Shown here piece by piece: positions 50,701 to 61,500 of a stretch of 64,000 nt of DNA. A program made the position numbers and the translations under genes. Each line of letters starts with the position of its first letter. The first letter of the stretch is position 1. The notes beneath the pieces are model-generated. The model saw only the letters and a program-made list of their open reading frames with translations. It did no database searches and was not told the origin of the DNA. Source of the stretch: Brachionus plicatilis. Its lineage: Eukaryota > Rotifera > Eurotatoria > Ploima > Brachionidae. The stretch covers positions 382,400 to 446,399 of the forward strand of contig QEOQ01000534.1 in assembly GCA_010279815.1 (NCBI GenBank), read 5' to 3'.

Positions 50701-53700
50701 AAAAGAAATCTTAAAAAATTATGTTGACTATCTCTGATTTTTCTCTTTGAATTTCTAAAAAAGATCCTTTGAGGGTTTCTTTCTAATTTTTTTCATCGGT
50801 ACCAATTTTAGCACTAAGACCAATTACAATTTTACACCGACGTTAGTAACAAGTATCCTCAGAAAGTTTAATTTGATTTAAAAAAATTTACTTAATTATT
50901 TAGTTTATTAAATTTATTTTAGTTAAAATTTAATTAAAAACGATAAACGTCTTTTTTGGATTTAATGTAAAATTAAATAATTTCAGAAACACATTTCACA
51001 TCAATAGTGTAAGTATTTACCGTCAACCCTCTTTAAACCGAACTTCGATAATCCGAAAATCTCTTTAATCCGAATTCGCTTATCCGAATCATTTTTAGCT
51101 AATATTAATTTGAAAATTTATCTATATATTTTTATTGTTCTTACTGCTCACACAATAAAAAAATTTTGAAATGAATAAGTGTGAGCGCCATTATAATTAA
51201 GGTAATTAAGTTCAACGAACAAAATAAATGTTTTGATGAAAAGATTCTAATAAATCAAATTTATTAATTTTAATTTTTCGGATTAAAGAGGGTTGACTGT
51301 TATAAAAATTAAAAATAAAAAAATTCCAACGTAGAAAATTAATAATTTCAAAAGCTCTTAAACTCATTATTATTAGAAAGTTAACATTTTTCTCACATAC
51401 GATTTTTAAAAAAATTATTACAGGATTAATTTTAAGACTTTTAACAAAATAAGTATTATATTGCTTTTGGACCAAATTTTTTCAAAATAATTAAAACAAT
51501 AATTTTTAAAATTTAATTATTTAAAGTGTTGATGTGGGTATTAGTCTGTACCTTCATATAAACTCAAGCTTTAGTAATAACTTAAATCCAGCGCTTACTC
51601 AACTTTTGATAGCCCGGAAATTTACAGAACTAAACATTCCATATATTGCCCAAGAGCTTACTGATCCAATCAGACTAAACCTAAATGGAACAAATACTCG
51701 TAATTTATTATTATTTTTAAAGTGCCTCTTTTAAAATTGTTAATTAAGAATATTTGTGCAATACGGATGGCGTGAGCTTGGACTTGTCAAATCTTGATTC
51801 TTGTGAGAGTTGTGTTTCTAAATTAAGTGACATAGATGTACCAGAAGCATGTCCTGAAATTTTCCAAAATCGACAATCAAATATATCTTTGAAAAATTTT
51901 CAAATGGTTATTGATGATCTTAACGAAAATTTAAGAAAAAACAACACTGAAAAAGATTTGAGTCCTCCTATTGCAAATATGACAGAGTATGTAGGTCGGG
52001 TGGAAAATTATGCCATTGTTCGAACTAACGATTCCACTATAACTTCAAATTTGAGGCGAAGACGATCCATTTCAAGGGCATTAGATACAATAATTCCGAC
52101 AATAAACTCACAAGTAAATTAAATAAAGTTTTGAGTGTATTTGAACAAAAATTTTATTTTATTAGATTGAAGATAGCTTGAAAAAATCAATAGGAAACAT
52201 TCTTGATTCAGTCAACGAAATTTCTTTCGAAAAAAAAGGTCCATCATCTGATTTTCCTGGATTCACAGAGTAATTTGAAAATTATGACTTAAATCACAAG
52301 TGAAGTCGCTGGTTCTTTTTAATAATTATATTAAATTTTTATTCTTTATTGTAAAATGAAGATTCAATTTTTAAAATGGAATTTTAAATATTTAAAAAAA
52401 TTAAATATTTTTTTTGTTTAGATTGTAGGCATTTATGAATCCCACAAACGTAGGCTATAAATTTGTGCGCTAATCAAGATTACTAAACGAATATTTCGAT
52501 ATCTGTTCTAGAATACAAAAAAAATTAAAATTTTTATAATTTATTTTTCGATGAAATAAATTTTTTTACTGTAAACATATCTAAGTATTCATTAAGTAAT
52601 CTTGACTTATTTATATGATCACAACATAGGGTTATGGCCTACATGAAAGACGGTATTTCTATGAAAATTATTGAATTTTTAATCTAAAAATGTGAACAAA
52701 TTTGCATAAAATTAGCAAACTTTTTACCATATAAAATTGGAAAAAATTTTTCCTAAATTATAAAAGTATTCTAATTTTTCTTCTATGAAAATCATTCTAA
52801 AAACTAAAAATTCACCAAGAAGTAAAGAAGGATTACATATGGTATTGCACAAAAAATTTGACCCACGCGATTTTTTTTATTATATTAATTAAAAATTTAA
52901 TAATTATAACTATTTTGAAGTCATTAGATCTTACCCACAGATTTATTTTTTTAATTTTTAATTTTTGTTGCTCTGGCTTTAACTTGTGATTTAAAAAAAT
53001 ACTTAATAATTGTTTTAAAAAAATTTACAACTATATTATTTTGATTTGAAGTTATCTAATGAGCTCGAGTTTTAAGTTTAAAAAAAACAATGGTGTATAC
53101 AATGATAACAATTTGTTAGTCCTTCAATCTTTGCTTACAATGGCCATAATGAACACAAATTTTACAAAAACTTTTGAAGGCACTCCATTCGTATTCAGGA
53201 ATTTGAGCAGTGAAACTGTTCGCTTTAATTGTGAGAAATTCACCTTGAAATTTCTTTTAAATGATAATTATTATGTTAAGGGAAACTTTGCTTTGAAAAA
53301 TCTATAACTAACGAGGCATTTTGTCGTGAATGTCCCGTTGAAGATCAAAATGATGAAATCGAATGCTTTAATAGCGAAGTAAGAGAGTCTAATAGCACAT
53401 TCATTGTGTCAAGAGCTGTATCGTTTACCTATAAAAACTCAAATCTTGCTCTTTCTAATAATAATAGGTTGGTAGTCGGACAGAATTTAAAATCGGAAGA
53501 TTTACTTCTCCGCTATTATCTGCAAGTTCAGGTAAAATAATTTTTTTAATTAAATATTAAATACATTAATTAAATTTTGATCCAATTTTAAGATGATTAA
53601 TATCCTGGAAAATTTGCTCCATGACGAACAGCCAATATTTTTAGGAATCAAATTCTACAGTGATGAACAAATAAATGAGTAAATTTTTTTAATTTTCAGA

Positions 53701-56700
53701 CAAAACTTACCCACTTTTTAAACAAGCTAGGTAATTTTTATTTAAAAAAGCGTCAAATATAGACCAAAAAAATATTTTGTAATCAAAAAATCAAGCATTA
53801 TTTTATTAAAGACATTTGTATTTATTGAAGAAATAATAAACGAGAATTTTTTCAGTTTATTATTTTTCAAAATAATAAACCATTATTATTTTGTTCCAAA
53901 TTTTTTAACCTATACTTATTAAGGAAATCTTTGTTTAAACTTAAAGTTTTTTACTTTTCTGCAGTCTGAAATGATTATTTCTTTAATGTCTTAGCTTTTA
54001 ATTTATCCTTAAATTAATTTAAGTTGAAATTGAAATAATGCGAAAATTGCATTTTTAAACTCTTAAAGACTTCCTTAAAATGTAAACAGTTTTTTCTCTT
54101 GAAATGTCTCTGGGAATCGAAAACGATCAACATATTTTTAAACTTTAGAACAGTTATTAAATTAAATGAAAATAAATTTAGGAAATATTAAGAATTCAAA
54201 AAATTCTTTCAATAATTTAATAAATTTTTATTAAAAGTCTAATATGGACCGAATTTGATATACGTCTAAAAACCATAGATCTTGAAAATGTGTACATTTC
54301 CCAAGCTCTACTTGAACAAATAGTACGAACAATTGATTTCGAAAATTTTTATTGGCCTGACAATAGGAAATTAACTCGCTCAAACCAAATTTTAATATCA
54401 CGTAAGCTACTTTTTATTCTTAATTCTTAAAAAAATTTAAATAAATTCAAGAAAAAAATTGCTTCGGTAATGACTGTATTTATTGTGCATCTACTGCCGG
54501 CGATTTCAGCACAGCTAATTGTTCATGTGCATTTGAGCAAAGTTTGCGAAAAAAAAGTGAGAGACTTTTATTTTTTAAGAATTTTAATTTTAATCTGTTT
54601 TAAGGACGCATAAAAAGAGATGATACAAACATTAATTCAAGTGATGGTATTACTGATATGGAGAGTGATTTAACTACCCCAATAAATCAAGCAGAAAATA
54701 ATATTGTTTCAACCCTAAGAGATACTATAGATGGTCTTGGAAATACTGATTCTAATGATGGTTCTAATGATGGTGCTACTGATATGGACAGTGATATAAC
54801 TACCCCAATAAATCAAGCAGAAAATAATATTGTTTCAACCCTTAAAGATACTATAGATGATCTTGGAAATACTGATTCTAATGATGGTTCTGATGATGGT
54901 ACTACTGATATGGACAGTGATATAACTACCCCAATAAATCAAGCAGAAAATAATATTGTTTCAACCCTTAGAGATACTATAGATGGTCTTGGAAATACTG
55001 ATTCTAATGATGGTTCTGATGATGGTGCTACTGATATGGACAGTGATATAACTACCCCAATAAATCAAGCAGAAAATAATATCGTTTCAACCCTTAGAGA
55101 TACTATAGATGTTCTTGGAAATACTGATTCTAATGATGGTTCTGATAATGGTGCTACTGATATGGACAGTTATATAACTACCCCAATAAATCAAGCAGAA
55201 AATAATATCGTTTCAACCCTTAGAGATACTATAGATGGTCTTGGAAATACTGATTCTAATGATGGTTCTGATGATGGTTCTAATGATGGTACTACTGATA
55301 TGGACAGTGATATAACTACCCCAATAAATCAAGCAGAAAATAATATTGTTTCAACCCTTAGAGATACTATAGATGATCTTGGAAATACTGATTCTAATGA
55401 TGATTCTAATGATGGTACTACTGATATGGACAGTGATCTAGATCTTTCAACTAACGAAAAAGGAAATAATATTTTTTCGACACTTAGAAATACCCTTAGT
55501 GATCTTGGAAATACTGATTCTAATGATGGTACTACTGATTTTGTTGTCGGGAGCAGTGAAGAAAATCTATTCATTTCAGATCCTACAGATCCTAATTTTT
55601 ATTTTTCAACTCAAAAATCAATGACTAATGAGCTAAACACTGATTTGTTTGGCACTTTTTCAACAAATTTAGAAGATTTTACTCAATTTCCAACACAACT
55701 TACTTCTAGTAATATCCAAACTGAAGCAAATACTGATCCTAATTTTTTCCTCACATCTGACATCATACCTGTGACAAGCCAGTTTGATTTTTCATTTGAT
55801 TTTTCAATTCCAACCAATTCACTACAGACCCCAATTGAGTTTAATCAAAATGACATGACCACAAATGATTTTCTCACATCTAGAGATCCAATTTCTGTTC
55901 CCAACATTTTCACATCCAATGTGCCTTTTTCTATTCCTGACTTTAAGCCTTCGCCGACTTCTATGCAATTCGAAACAAATTTTGATTCAACTTCAAACTT
56001 TGACTCTGGCCTAAAATTCACTACTGATGCAAATTATTATTTTTCTGATTACTATACTGAAATCATGTACTATACAGACTATTATTATAGTGATTATTAC
56101 TACTATTATTACAGTAGTCCTGATTACTACTATTATTATTTCACTGATTATTATGACTACTATTATTCATATTATACTGACATAGTATCGTTTTTTGTGT
56201 ATCCATCCTATTCTTGGGACTCGTCATTTTCATTGAATCCATCAAGTGAAATTCCTTCAAATTTACCAAGTAGTACACTATTTTCCACAACAGAAGCATT
56301 AAAAGACTCATCAACAGCAACACAAATGGTTTTAGCCGAATGCGAAGTATTTTCAAATCGATTAGTAAATATTTCGGTATACGATTTCGTCACAATCAAT
56401 TTGAATGAACTCCCCATTGACAAAATACAGGAAAATTTGCAGTTTATAGAAGCAAAAGTAATTTTATTATTAAATGAAATAAAAATTAAAATTAAATTAT
56501 TTTAATATTTTATTGTTCACTTAGTTTAAGCAGTTGTTAAAAGATCCTGTAGGTTTAGTGGCGAAAGTGGACGATTATGTTAAAATGAGACACACAGTTG
56601 GTGATGGGTATGATTTAAGAATATTTTTTCTTCTCTAAAATTTGGAAATTTATTTGATTATTATTTAGGCAAGTTATATCCACTATGGATTTAAATTTTG

Positions 56701-56967
56701 CGCCATTAAATGATAAAGCGTCCAGGTCGTTACAACTTCTTGTTATGAACACAATTAAAAGCATCAATATAACAGAGGAATTTTTTGGCAGTATTTTCAG
56801 TATTAGTTTAAATGGTCTTTCTTTGGTTGAACGTAATTTTGTAATAATTAGAAAAAATAATTGTAATATTTTTATTTGTAGAGAATTTTTGTGATAACAA
56901 CAATCAGTGTTCGAGATGTGTTTCCACATTGACCAATTCAGAAATAAATTGTAGCAATGCACAATAG
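35736..56967 (+). CDS. Giant modular type II membrane mucin-like protein
   Basis: I traced 41 exons with consistent phases (9,597 nt, about 3,198 aa): 35736-35815, 35868-36001, 36050-36180, 36243-36504, 36554-36688, 36736-36912, 36963-37111, 37164-37440, 37521-37751, 37804-37875, 37924-38072, 38128-38404, 38456-38620, 43280-43428, 43484-43760, 43812-43976, 45960-46108, 46164-46440, 46492-46656, 46785-46933, 46982-47258, 47314-47478, 47528-47670, 47724-47997, 48050-48337, 48628-48770, 48818-49088, 49135-49907, 49962-50047, 51527-51699, 51749-52113, 52166-52269, 53052-53230, 53281-53531, 53593-53678, 54238-54401, 54452-54556, 54605-56457, 56531-56607, 56669-56832, 56882-56967. Residues 33-54 form a Leu-rich membrane helix with Arg on the N side, so the N-terminus is cytoplasmic. 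Residues 72-2054 hold nine modules (FCxIPV head, Y..F body ending CNGT, four-Cys linker, Ser/Thr stretch). Basic cleavage sites lie near 2157 and 2474. Acidic repeats span 2491-2783 and a Tyr-rich segment 2950-2998. It is probably a heavily glycosylated surface, adhesive or matrix protein; function is inferred. Confidence 0.75.
37924..38620 (+). repeat. Triplicated three-exon module, copy 1
   Basis: This set comprises the head exon (149 bp), body exon (277 bp) and linker exon (165 bp) with their 55 and 51 bp introns. Copies follow at 43280-43976 and 45960-46656. I count only two base differences from copy 2 in 697 bp; one changes Gly to Arg after FCLIPV. The set starts and ends in phase 1, so any number of copies keeps the frame. 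Confidence 0.9.
38998..40010. repeat. Duplicated intron segments
   Basis: About 340 bp at 38998-39340 (CTAGCTTTTTAAACATATTA ... ACTGAGCTTCTTTATTATCA) recurs at about 39728-40010 and again in the next intron at 44176-44500. These are parts of the unit that was duplicated with the exons. Here they are further duplicated within one intron and diverged by indels. Confidence 0.65.
39421..39550. repeat. 22 bp tandem repeat in intron
   Basis: About six units of AAATTATTTTAGTTCAACTCA with scattered changes, at a 21-22 bp period. It lies between two copies of the duplicated intron segment. Confidence 0.6.
40565..41870 (-). mobile_element. LINE with largely intact RT ORF, antisense in an intron
   Basis: The minus-strand ORF at 40802-41860 (352 codons) carries reverse-transcriptase motifs in order: DISKAFDRVWHEGLL (block A with catalytic Asp), GVPQGSVISPLLFSIYINDI, LLFADDLVTFF (catalytic DD), KWKMKISVEKS and EIKFLGI. 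A C-terminal region that ends CNCYLTISSYFPET follows. The 3' UTR contains GGAGCTTTAGCTCGGTACAG and ends in (AAAT)n near 40565. The endonuclease and N-terminal RT are missing, so this is a 5'-truncated CR1/Jockey-like copy. It is inserted antisense in the intron between module copies 1 and 2 of the giant gene. The absence of stops suggests a fairly young insertion. Confidence 0.88.
41883..42074 (+). other. Small Lys-rich ORF beside the LINE
   Basis: 63 codons, starting ATG AAT CAG AAT and reading MNQNKQKEVKKKKFSMEDLD, then KKDAFEKKTEHYSSFKFIQH. It abuts the truncated 5' end of the antisense LINE. The content is hydrophilic and plausible for protein, but A-rich DNA gives Lys-rich ORFs by chance. 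It may be a chimeric retrocopy fragment carried with the LINE, or noise. 42075-43279 is intron; 42235-42360 holds inverted AATTGGGTGAATT / AATTCACCCAAT arms of a possible small MITE. Confidence 0.2.
43280..43976 (+). repeat. Triplicated three-exon module, copy 2
   Basis: Exons 43280-43428, 43484-43760 and 43812-43976. The splice sites are identical to copy 1, and both internal introns match copies 1 and 3 base for base as far as I can read. The following intron starts with about 190 bp shared with copy 1, then diverges. Confidence 0.9.
45063..45270 (-). mobile_element. Old LINE tail in intron
   Basis: ATTATTTATTTATTTGTTTA followed by A/T-rich sequence resembles the complement of the LINE 3' end at 40565-40760, but is diverged. 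No coding remains. The flanking intron (43977-45959) otherwise holds duplicated intron sequence and, at 45260-45360, several short inverted GTTCACC / GGTGAAC motifs. Confidence 0.4.
45960..46656 (+). repeat. Triplicated three-exon module, copy 3
   Basis: Exons 45960-46108, 46164-46440 and 46492-46656. I count about ten differences from copy 1, four of them clustered at the FCLIPV motif (ATACCAGTTAGA here). After the donor the intron is unlike that of copies 1 and 2, which marks the edge of the duplicated unit. Confidence 0.9.
49245..49604 (+). repeat. 45 bp coding tandem repeat, Ser/Thr-rich
   Basis: Eight units of 15 residues (consensus DSSTLSSTQSSTMST) inside one exon of the giant gene, between modules eight and nine. 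This is a typical mucin-type O-glycosylation stretch. A separate Ser-coding (TCA)n tract lies at 48170-48300 in the linker after module seven. Confidence 0.9.
50224..50577. mobile_element. Foldback element, copy B
   Basis: The left arm contains GAAACAACTGTTGTTTCACC and TTCTGCAGAAGTCTGCAAAA. The right arm contains TTTTGCAGACTTCTGCAGAA and GGTGAAACAACAGTTGTTTC. The termini are GAAATTTCATACAAAA and TTTTGTATGAAATTTCATGA. It sits in the intron 50048-51526 of the giant gene and is the most symmetrical of the three copies. Confidence 0.8.
51019..51300. mobile_element. pogo/Tigger-like MITE
   Basis: The ends are inverted repeats, CGTCAACCCTCTTTAAACCG at the left and the complement of AGTCAACCCTCTTTAATCCG at the right, with further AATCCGAA motifs inside the left end. 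The CAGTCAACCCTC...ATCCGAA form is typical of pogo-family elements, which duplicate TA. At about 280 bp with no transposase, it is non-autonomous. Confidence 0.75.
54658..55536 (+). repeat. 126 bp coding tandem repeat, acidic
   Basis: Six near-identical units of 42 codons (46 in the fifth), each beginning M(D/E)SD(I/L)TTPINQAENN, followed by STLRDTIDGLGNTDSNDGS and an Asp/Gly end. A seventh, shorter unit is diverged. All lie in one exon of 1,853 bp just after the second basic cleavage site. Confidence 0.95.
56035..56181 (+). other. Tyr-rich coding segment
   Basis: 49 codons with 27 Tyr, in runs of two to six, separated by Asp, Ser, Thr and Phe (for example SDYYYYYYSSPDYYYYY). Only TAT and TAC codons, mixed, encode the Tyr, so this is not a simple codon expansion. 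The Asp next to Tyr would suit tyrosine sulfation; dense Tyr is also known in adhesive and cross-linked matrix proteins. Confidence 0.9.
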
Positions 56968-56972
56968 AAATG

Positions 56973-56978
56973 AATAAA
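56973..56978 (+). terminator. Polyadenylation signal of the giant gene
   Basis: AATAAA begins six bases after the TAG stop at 56965-56967; a further AATAAA lies near 57008. The position suits a very short 3' UTR. Confidence 0.5.
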
Positions 56979-57491
56979 AAATATTTTTTTAATACACACT
57001 CAATTTTTAATAAAATTTTTTATTTAATATAAACTTGTAATAAACTTTTTCAAATTTTACAAATCAAAAATTTTTAAATATCAAAGCTTAAATTCCTTTA
57101 ATACCTAATCTAAAGATAATAATTAAAAATTTACTTTTAATTACATAGGGTTTAAATGGCGACGTGAAGAAATTTTCAAAAAATCGTATCAATCTTTTAT
57201 CTAAAAGTTTTAAGTTATGTGACCGTAATTTTATTTTTTCGGTCATTAATCTGGAACGGCAAAAAATTCACCTGAACGTGATCATGACTGCATGGAACGG
57301 TAAAAATTCAATTAATAATCTTGACTTATAAGTGACTTGATTTTTAAGTCAAATTCACTAAAATTTAAGTCTAAGTCGGGACAAAATAAAAATAATTAAA
57401 GTCTTTCTTCCGGCCTTGGACTTAAATTTCGGACTTTTAAATACTTTTCATTTTCTTTTAAAATTTCCAGACAATCAAACAGATAAAAATT

Positions 57492-57837
57492 AGGCATTGT
57501 GAAATTTGGTACTAAAAACAAAAACAAAATATTAAAAGTTCCAAAGCTTAAGTTCTGAAGGACCAAAATATGTTCTGTAAATTTTAGCAGCTGATACATC
57601 CTTTGTATCACCAATATACTGATTCTGAAAAACTCTGCAATAAATCTGCAAAACTCAGAAAATAGTAAATTTGGGATATTACATTATATTAAAAATTCAA
57701 TTCAACTCTAAGTGGTGGTACAAAGGATGTAGCAGTTGCTTCAATTTACAGAACATGTTTTGATCTTTTTTCAGAACTTAAGCTTTGGCACTTTTTATAT
57801 TTAGTTTATGATTTTTGTACCAAAATTCACAATGCCT
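57492..57837. mobile_element. Foldback element, copy C
   Basis: It begins AGGCATTGTGAAATTTGGTA and ends in the near-complement GTACCAAAATTCACAATGCCT, given here without its first base as TACCAAAATTCACAATGCCT. The arms contain CTTAAGTTCTGAAGGACC / GAACTTAAGCTTTGG and CATCCTTTGTATCACC / GGTACAAAGGATG. Terminal sequence and size match copies A and B, but the inner arms differ, so this is a related subfamily. It lies between the giant gene and the dynein gene. 56979-57491 and 57838-58565 otherwise hold nothing recognised. Confidence 0.75.
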
Positions 57838-58565
57838 AGAAATTACGGCATATTAATATTTTCATGAATATGAAAATAATTTATTTTTTAAAAAAATAAT
57901 TATGAACAAGTCATAAATAAAAATAAAATTGCAAAATTAATTGATTATTATTAAAAATATTTTTTAATTATAAGAGTATATAAATTTAATCTGAAGATAA
58001 ATTTTCTCTGAAATCAAAAACAAAATTGAATTTTTATTTTATCAATTAATTTATTATAACAGCAATTAATTTAGAAAAATATTACCAAATCTTACTTTTC
58101 CAAAGATACTAAGATTCATATGGTCAAATTAAAAAGTGCCTAAACGTAAGTACTACATTTATGTAGTTAAAAAATTTTTATAAATTATTTTAAAAAAGAT
58201 ATTAAAAAAAAGCCAAACACTTGTAATTTTTGGTTATGATTCAATAAACCTAATCAAAGCGACAAAAATAAATCTGTTTCCTAAAAATTTCGAAATTTTT
58301 ATCCCTTAGTTATATATGTTTTGCTCTGAGATGTAAATGCATTTACAATTTTTCAAGGTTGCCATAGTGATAATTTTACATATAGTTTCTATAGAAAGAA
58401 GCGAAATTGATTGAAATATTAACCATTTATATTTTTTTCGTTCCAAAAATCTTATTCCAATCAACAATGTACCTTTTATACAACACCAAAATCACATAAT
58501 CATAATTGCTTATCGTTATAGATTAAAATTCTTAAAAAAAACTCCAAATTGATGTTTGACTAGAA

Positions 58566-61500
58566 ATGGAATCTGAATCAAACGTATCACTAAAGCGAAA
58601 AAAACTGGGTCTTCCCCCAGTGCAGCGTCCAAGCGCTTACTTTCGAGATCCATACCAGAGCAGTTTTTTAATGACATTCGACTTGAAAAAACAAAAAGAT
58701 GACAAGCTCAAGGAGAACATGTAATCAATCAAAAATTAATATTTTTTCATTTTCATCAAGTTACTTTTAAGTGTCAAGAATGCAGCAAATAAATTGATAC
58801 AAGTAGTTGAAAATATGCCAAATAAACTCGATCTTCCTCACGAACCCACTTATCCGGACCAAGTAACAACCAAAGAATATATTTTTTTCTGAAATTCATT
58901 TATTTTTTAAAGACAATTAGCAAAGATCGTCAAATAAAGCTAAATTACATGTTCCTTAAAAAACAGTTAAATCAAACTCCCATTGTCCCGATGCAAGCCG
59001 AATCTTTAAATAACATATTTGCCATGGTACGCGATTGTTATAGAGACGAGAAAAATATGAATCGCGTAAAGAACGAATTTTTCGCAGAAACAAAAAAAAT
59101 GTACTACGAAGCAATGCATAAATCAGTAGCACAGAACGTTTTAATAGTTCCGAGAGTAAAAGGCTTAGAAAACGAAGTTTTAGGCTCACCCCCACGAGAT
59201 CCAGTGTAATTTTTTGGAAAAAAAAAGATGGCACTAGTAAATTTCGTAACTCTCTGATAATTTAAATTTATTTATTTTAAAAAGTTATTAAATAATTTCC
59301 ATGAACAATTGGCCTTAAAATTAAGTTGAAAAAATTTTTCTCCATTTTTTAGTTTATGTTGAAATTTTATTATTATTTAATTTCAAAATTTTTAAGAATT
59401 TAAGTTATTTTATTCGTATTTAAAATCTGAAATTTGATCAAAATCTTATTTATTTATTTGAACAATTTTATTATTTTTTATAAAATTTTTAATGTGCTCT
59501 ACCACATTAATAAAAATAAAAATTTTGAGATTTTGAAGTAGATTTTAATAATGTGATTATATTGTTTTTTCAATTTAAGACACCAATGTTTAATTAATAT
59601 TTTAATTATTTTATAAAATTTCAATATAAACAAAAAATTTGTCCTAAAAAATTTTTCAAGTTATTTTTATGACTAACTGTTCATGAAAATTAATTGATAA
59701 ATTTTTAAATAAATTTTATTTTCAGTAACTCACTAAATTTATTAGTCCAAAAAAGATTGATTTTTTTTAATAAACTAATTTACAAATAGGGGATTAGATT
59801 TTTCTTGTAGTTGGGCAAATAGCTTTCACACAGCTAGAGAATTGATAAGCAAAAAACTCCATTTGCTGCATCCATCTCATTTAAGCCTTCTTGACCTGTG
59901 CCAACGCTCTACTGACAGCTCAAAATGTCTTGGCGAAATGATGATGATTGATTTTAAAAAACTGCGCCAAATCGGTCCTTTAGACCAGCACCAATTAAAA
60001 AATAACATTACCATCGAACTTGGTAAAAGCCAAGAATACATTAAAAATATTTGGTACACTAATTTCATTAACTTGTTCGTTGATAAGTCTAAATTCAAGC
60101 CAGTTCCAAGTTCTCAAATAAATTCATTTTATAACTCTGTGGCTACTTTGGCATCAAATCAGGTATGAGTAGCAAATAACAAAAATGGATTTAAAATAAT
60201 ATTTTATTAGTTAAAAGATTTACTGGTTCGAACCATATTTGGTTGGTGCGATTTGCTAAAAGAAGAAAATCGACTCAATGTGCCCATTATTCGAATGGAA
60301 TTGACTTTTGATGATCTTAAAATGCAGTTTTATCCATCAGTAAACACAATATACGAAGTTTTAGTGTCTATAGTAAACCGAATTTCGCAATCATTACCGG
60401 GGGTAGGAAAAATTAATTAAGATCAAAATTTTTTCTTTTTATTGAAAATTTCTAATAAAAAGATACAAACTGTTAAAGGATTTATCAATGGAGAAAATGA
60501 AACTATCGATACCATTGTCGCTGACCATTACATCAAAGAGGCTTCTACTAGACTTAAAGCTAGCTTGGACTTTTATATGCTAAAACCAACTGAGCATCTT
60601 CAATATTTTAGTAGAAACAATAATTAAATATTTATTTTTTTATGATTTAAAATTTTTTTTTTTAGTTGATAAATACAGTTTTTTAGTAGACGGAACAGCT
60701 GAGTCTGAAATTAAAAAATTTATTTCCGAAGATAAAACCTTTGACGAATTTGTTAAAGTATAAAAAAAAATTAAATTAAATTAAATTAAAAATTTAATTA
60801 ATTAAATTTTCCTAAGTATATTGGCCAACTGCAATCAATAGTGGCCGATATTCAAGTAGAATTAAGTGTCATTGAATTCGACATGATTTATTTGATGTGC
60901 GACGACTTGAAAAGTGCTCTGATTCGAATTACTCGCGAACACATTTATAAACTGTTAGATATTCTAATAAATAATCACCGAAATGAATGCAATAAGTAAA
61001 TTAAAAAAAAAAAATTATTTTTTTTAAACCATATTTAAAGAGTATGTGATGAATTCGAGAAAATAAAAGCCAAAGCAATTAAAAGACCTGAAAACACCGA
61101 GGAACTTAATGAGATGGCAAAATTTATTGACATTGCCAAGACAATAGGAATAGTTGAACTTGGTGAAAGAATTAAAGAACTAAAAAAGTCCATGGCTTAT
61201 CTTTTGGATACACATTTGTTTCCACCAGAGGACATTGAGCTCAACACTCGAGTTCTTCTTTGGCCACATGATATTGGTCCAATATTCGATTTCAATGAAG
61301 AACTCACTGCTGAAGTTAGAACTGCTAATGAAAATATGCTGTTCTCTCAACGTGAAAAAGTAATGATTGAGCTGGACAAAATACATAAGCGAATTGACGA
61401 GTTTACTGACTATGGCGAGCTAGAGATGATGAAACAGTATGCCAGCGATGTCAAGAATGTACAAAAACGAATTGTTGATATTGAAAAAATGGTCGATTGG

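Noticed and set aside
53059..53307. Exon read straight through to the stop at 53307
   Set aside because: A 50 bp GT-AG intron at 53231-53280 restores the frame into a long Cys-containing exon, fitting the other introns of the gene.
55329..56423. Minus-strand ORFs across the acidic repeats and Tyr-rich end
   Set aside because: Antisense shadows of the 1,853 bp exon.
60221..60232. GGTTCGAACC resembling a tRNA T-loop
   Set aside because: It lies inside a dynein exon with no cloverleaf around it.
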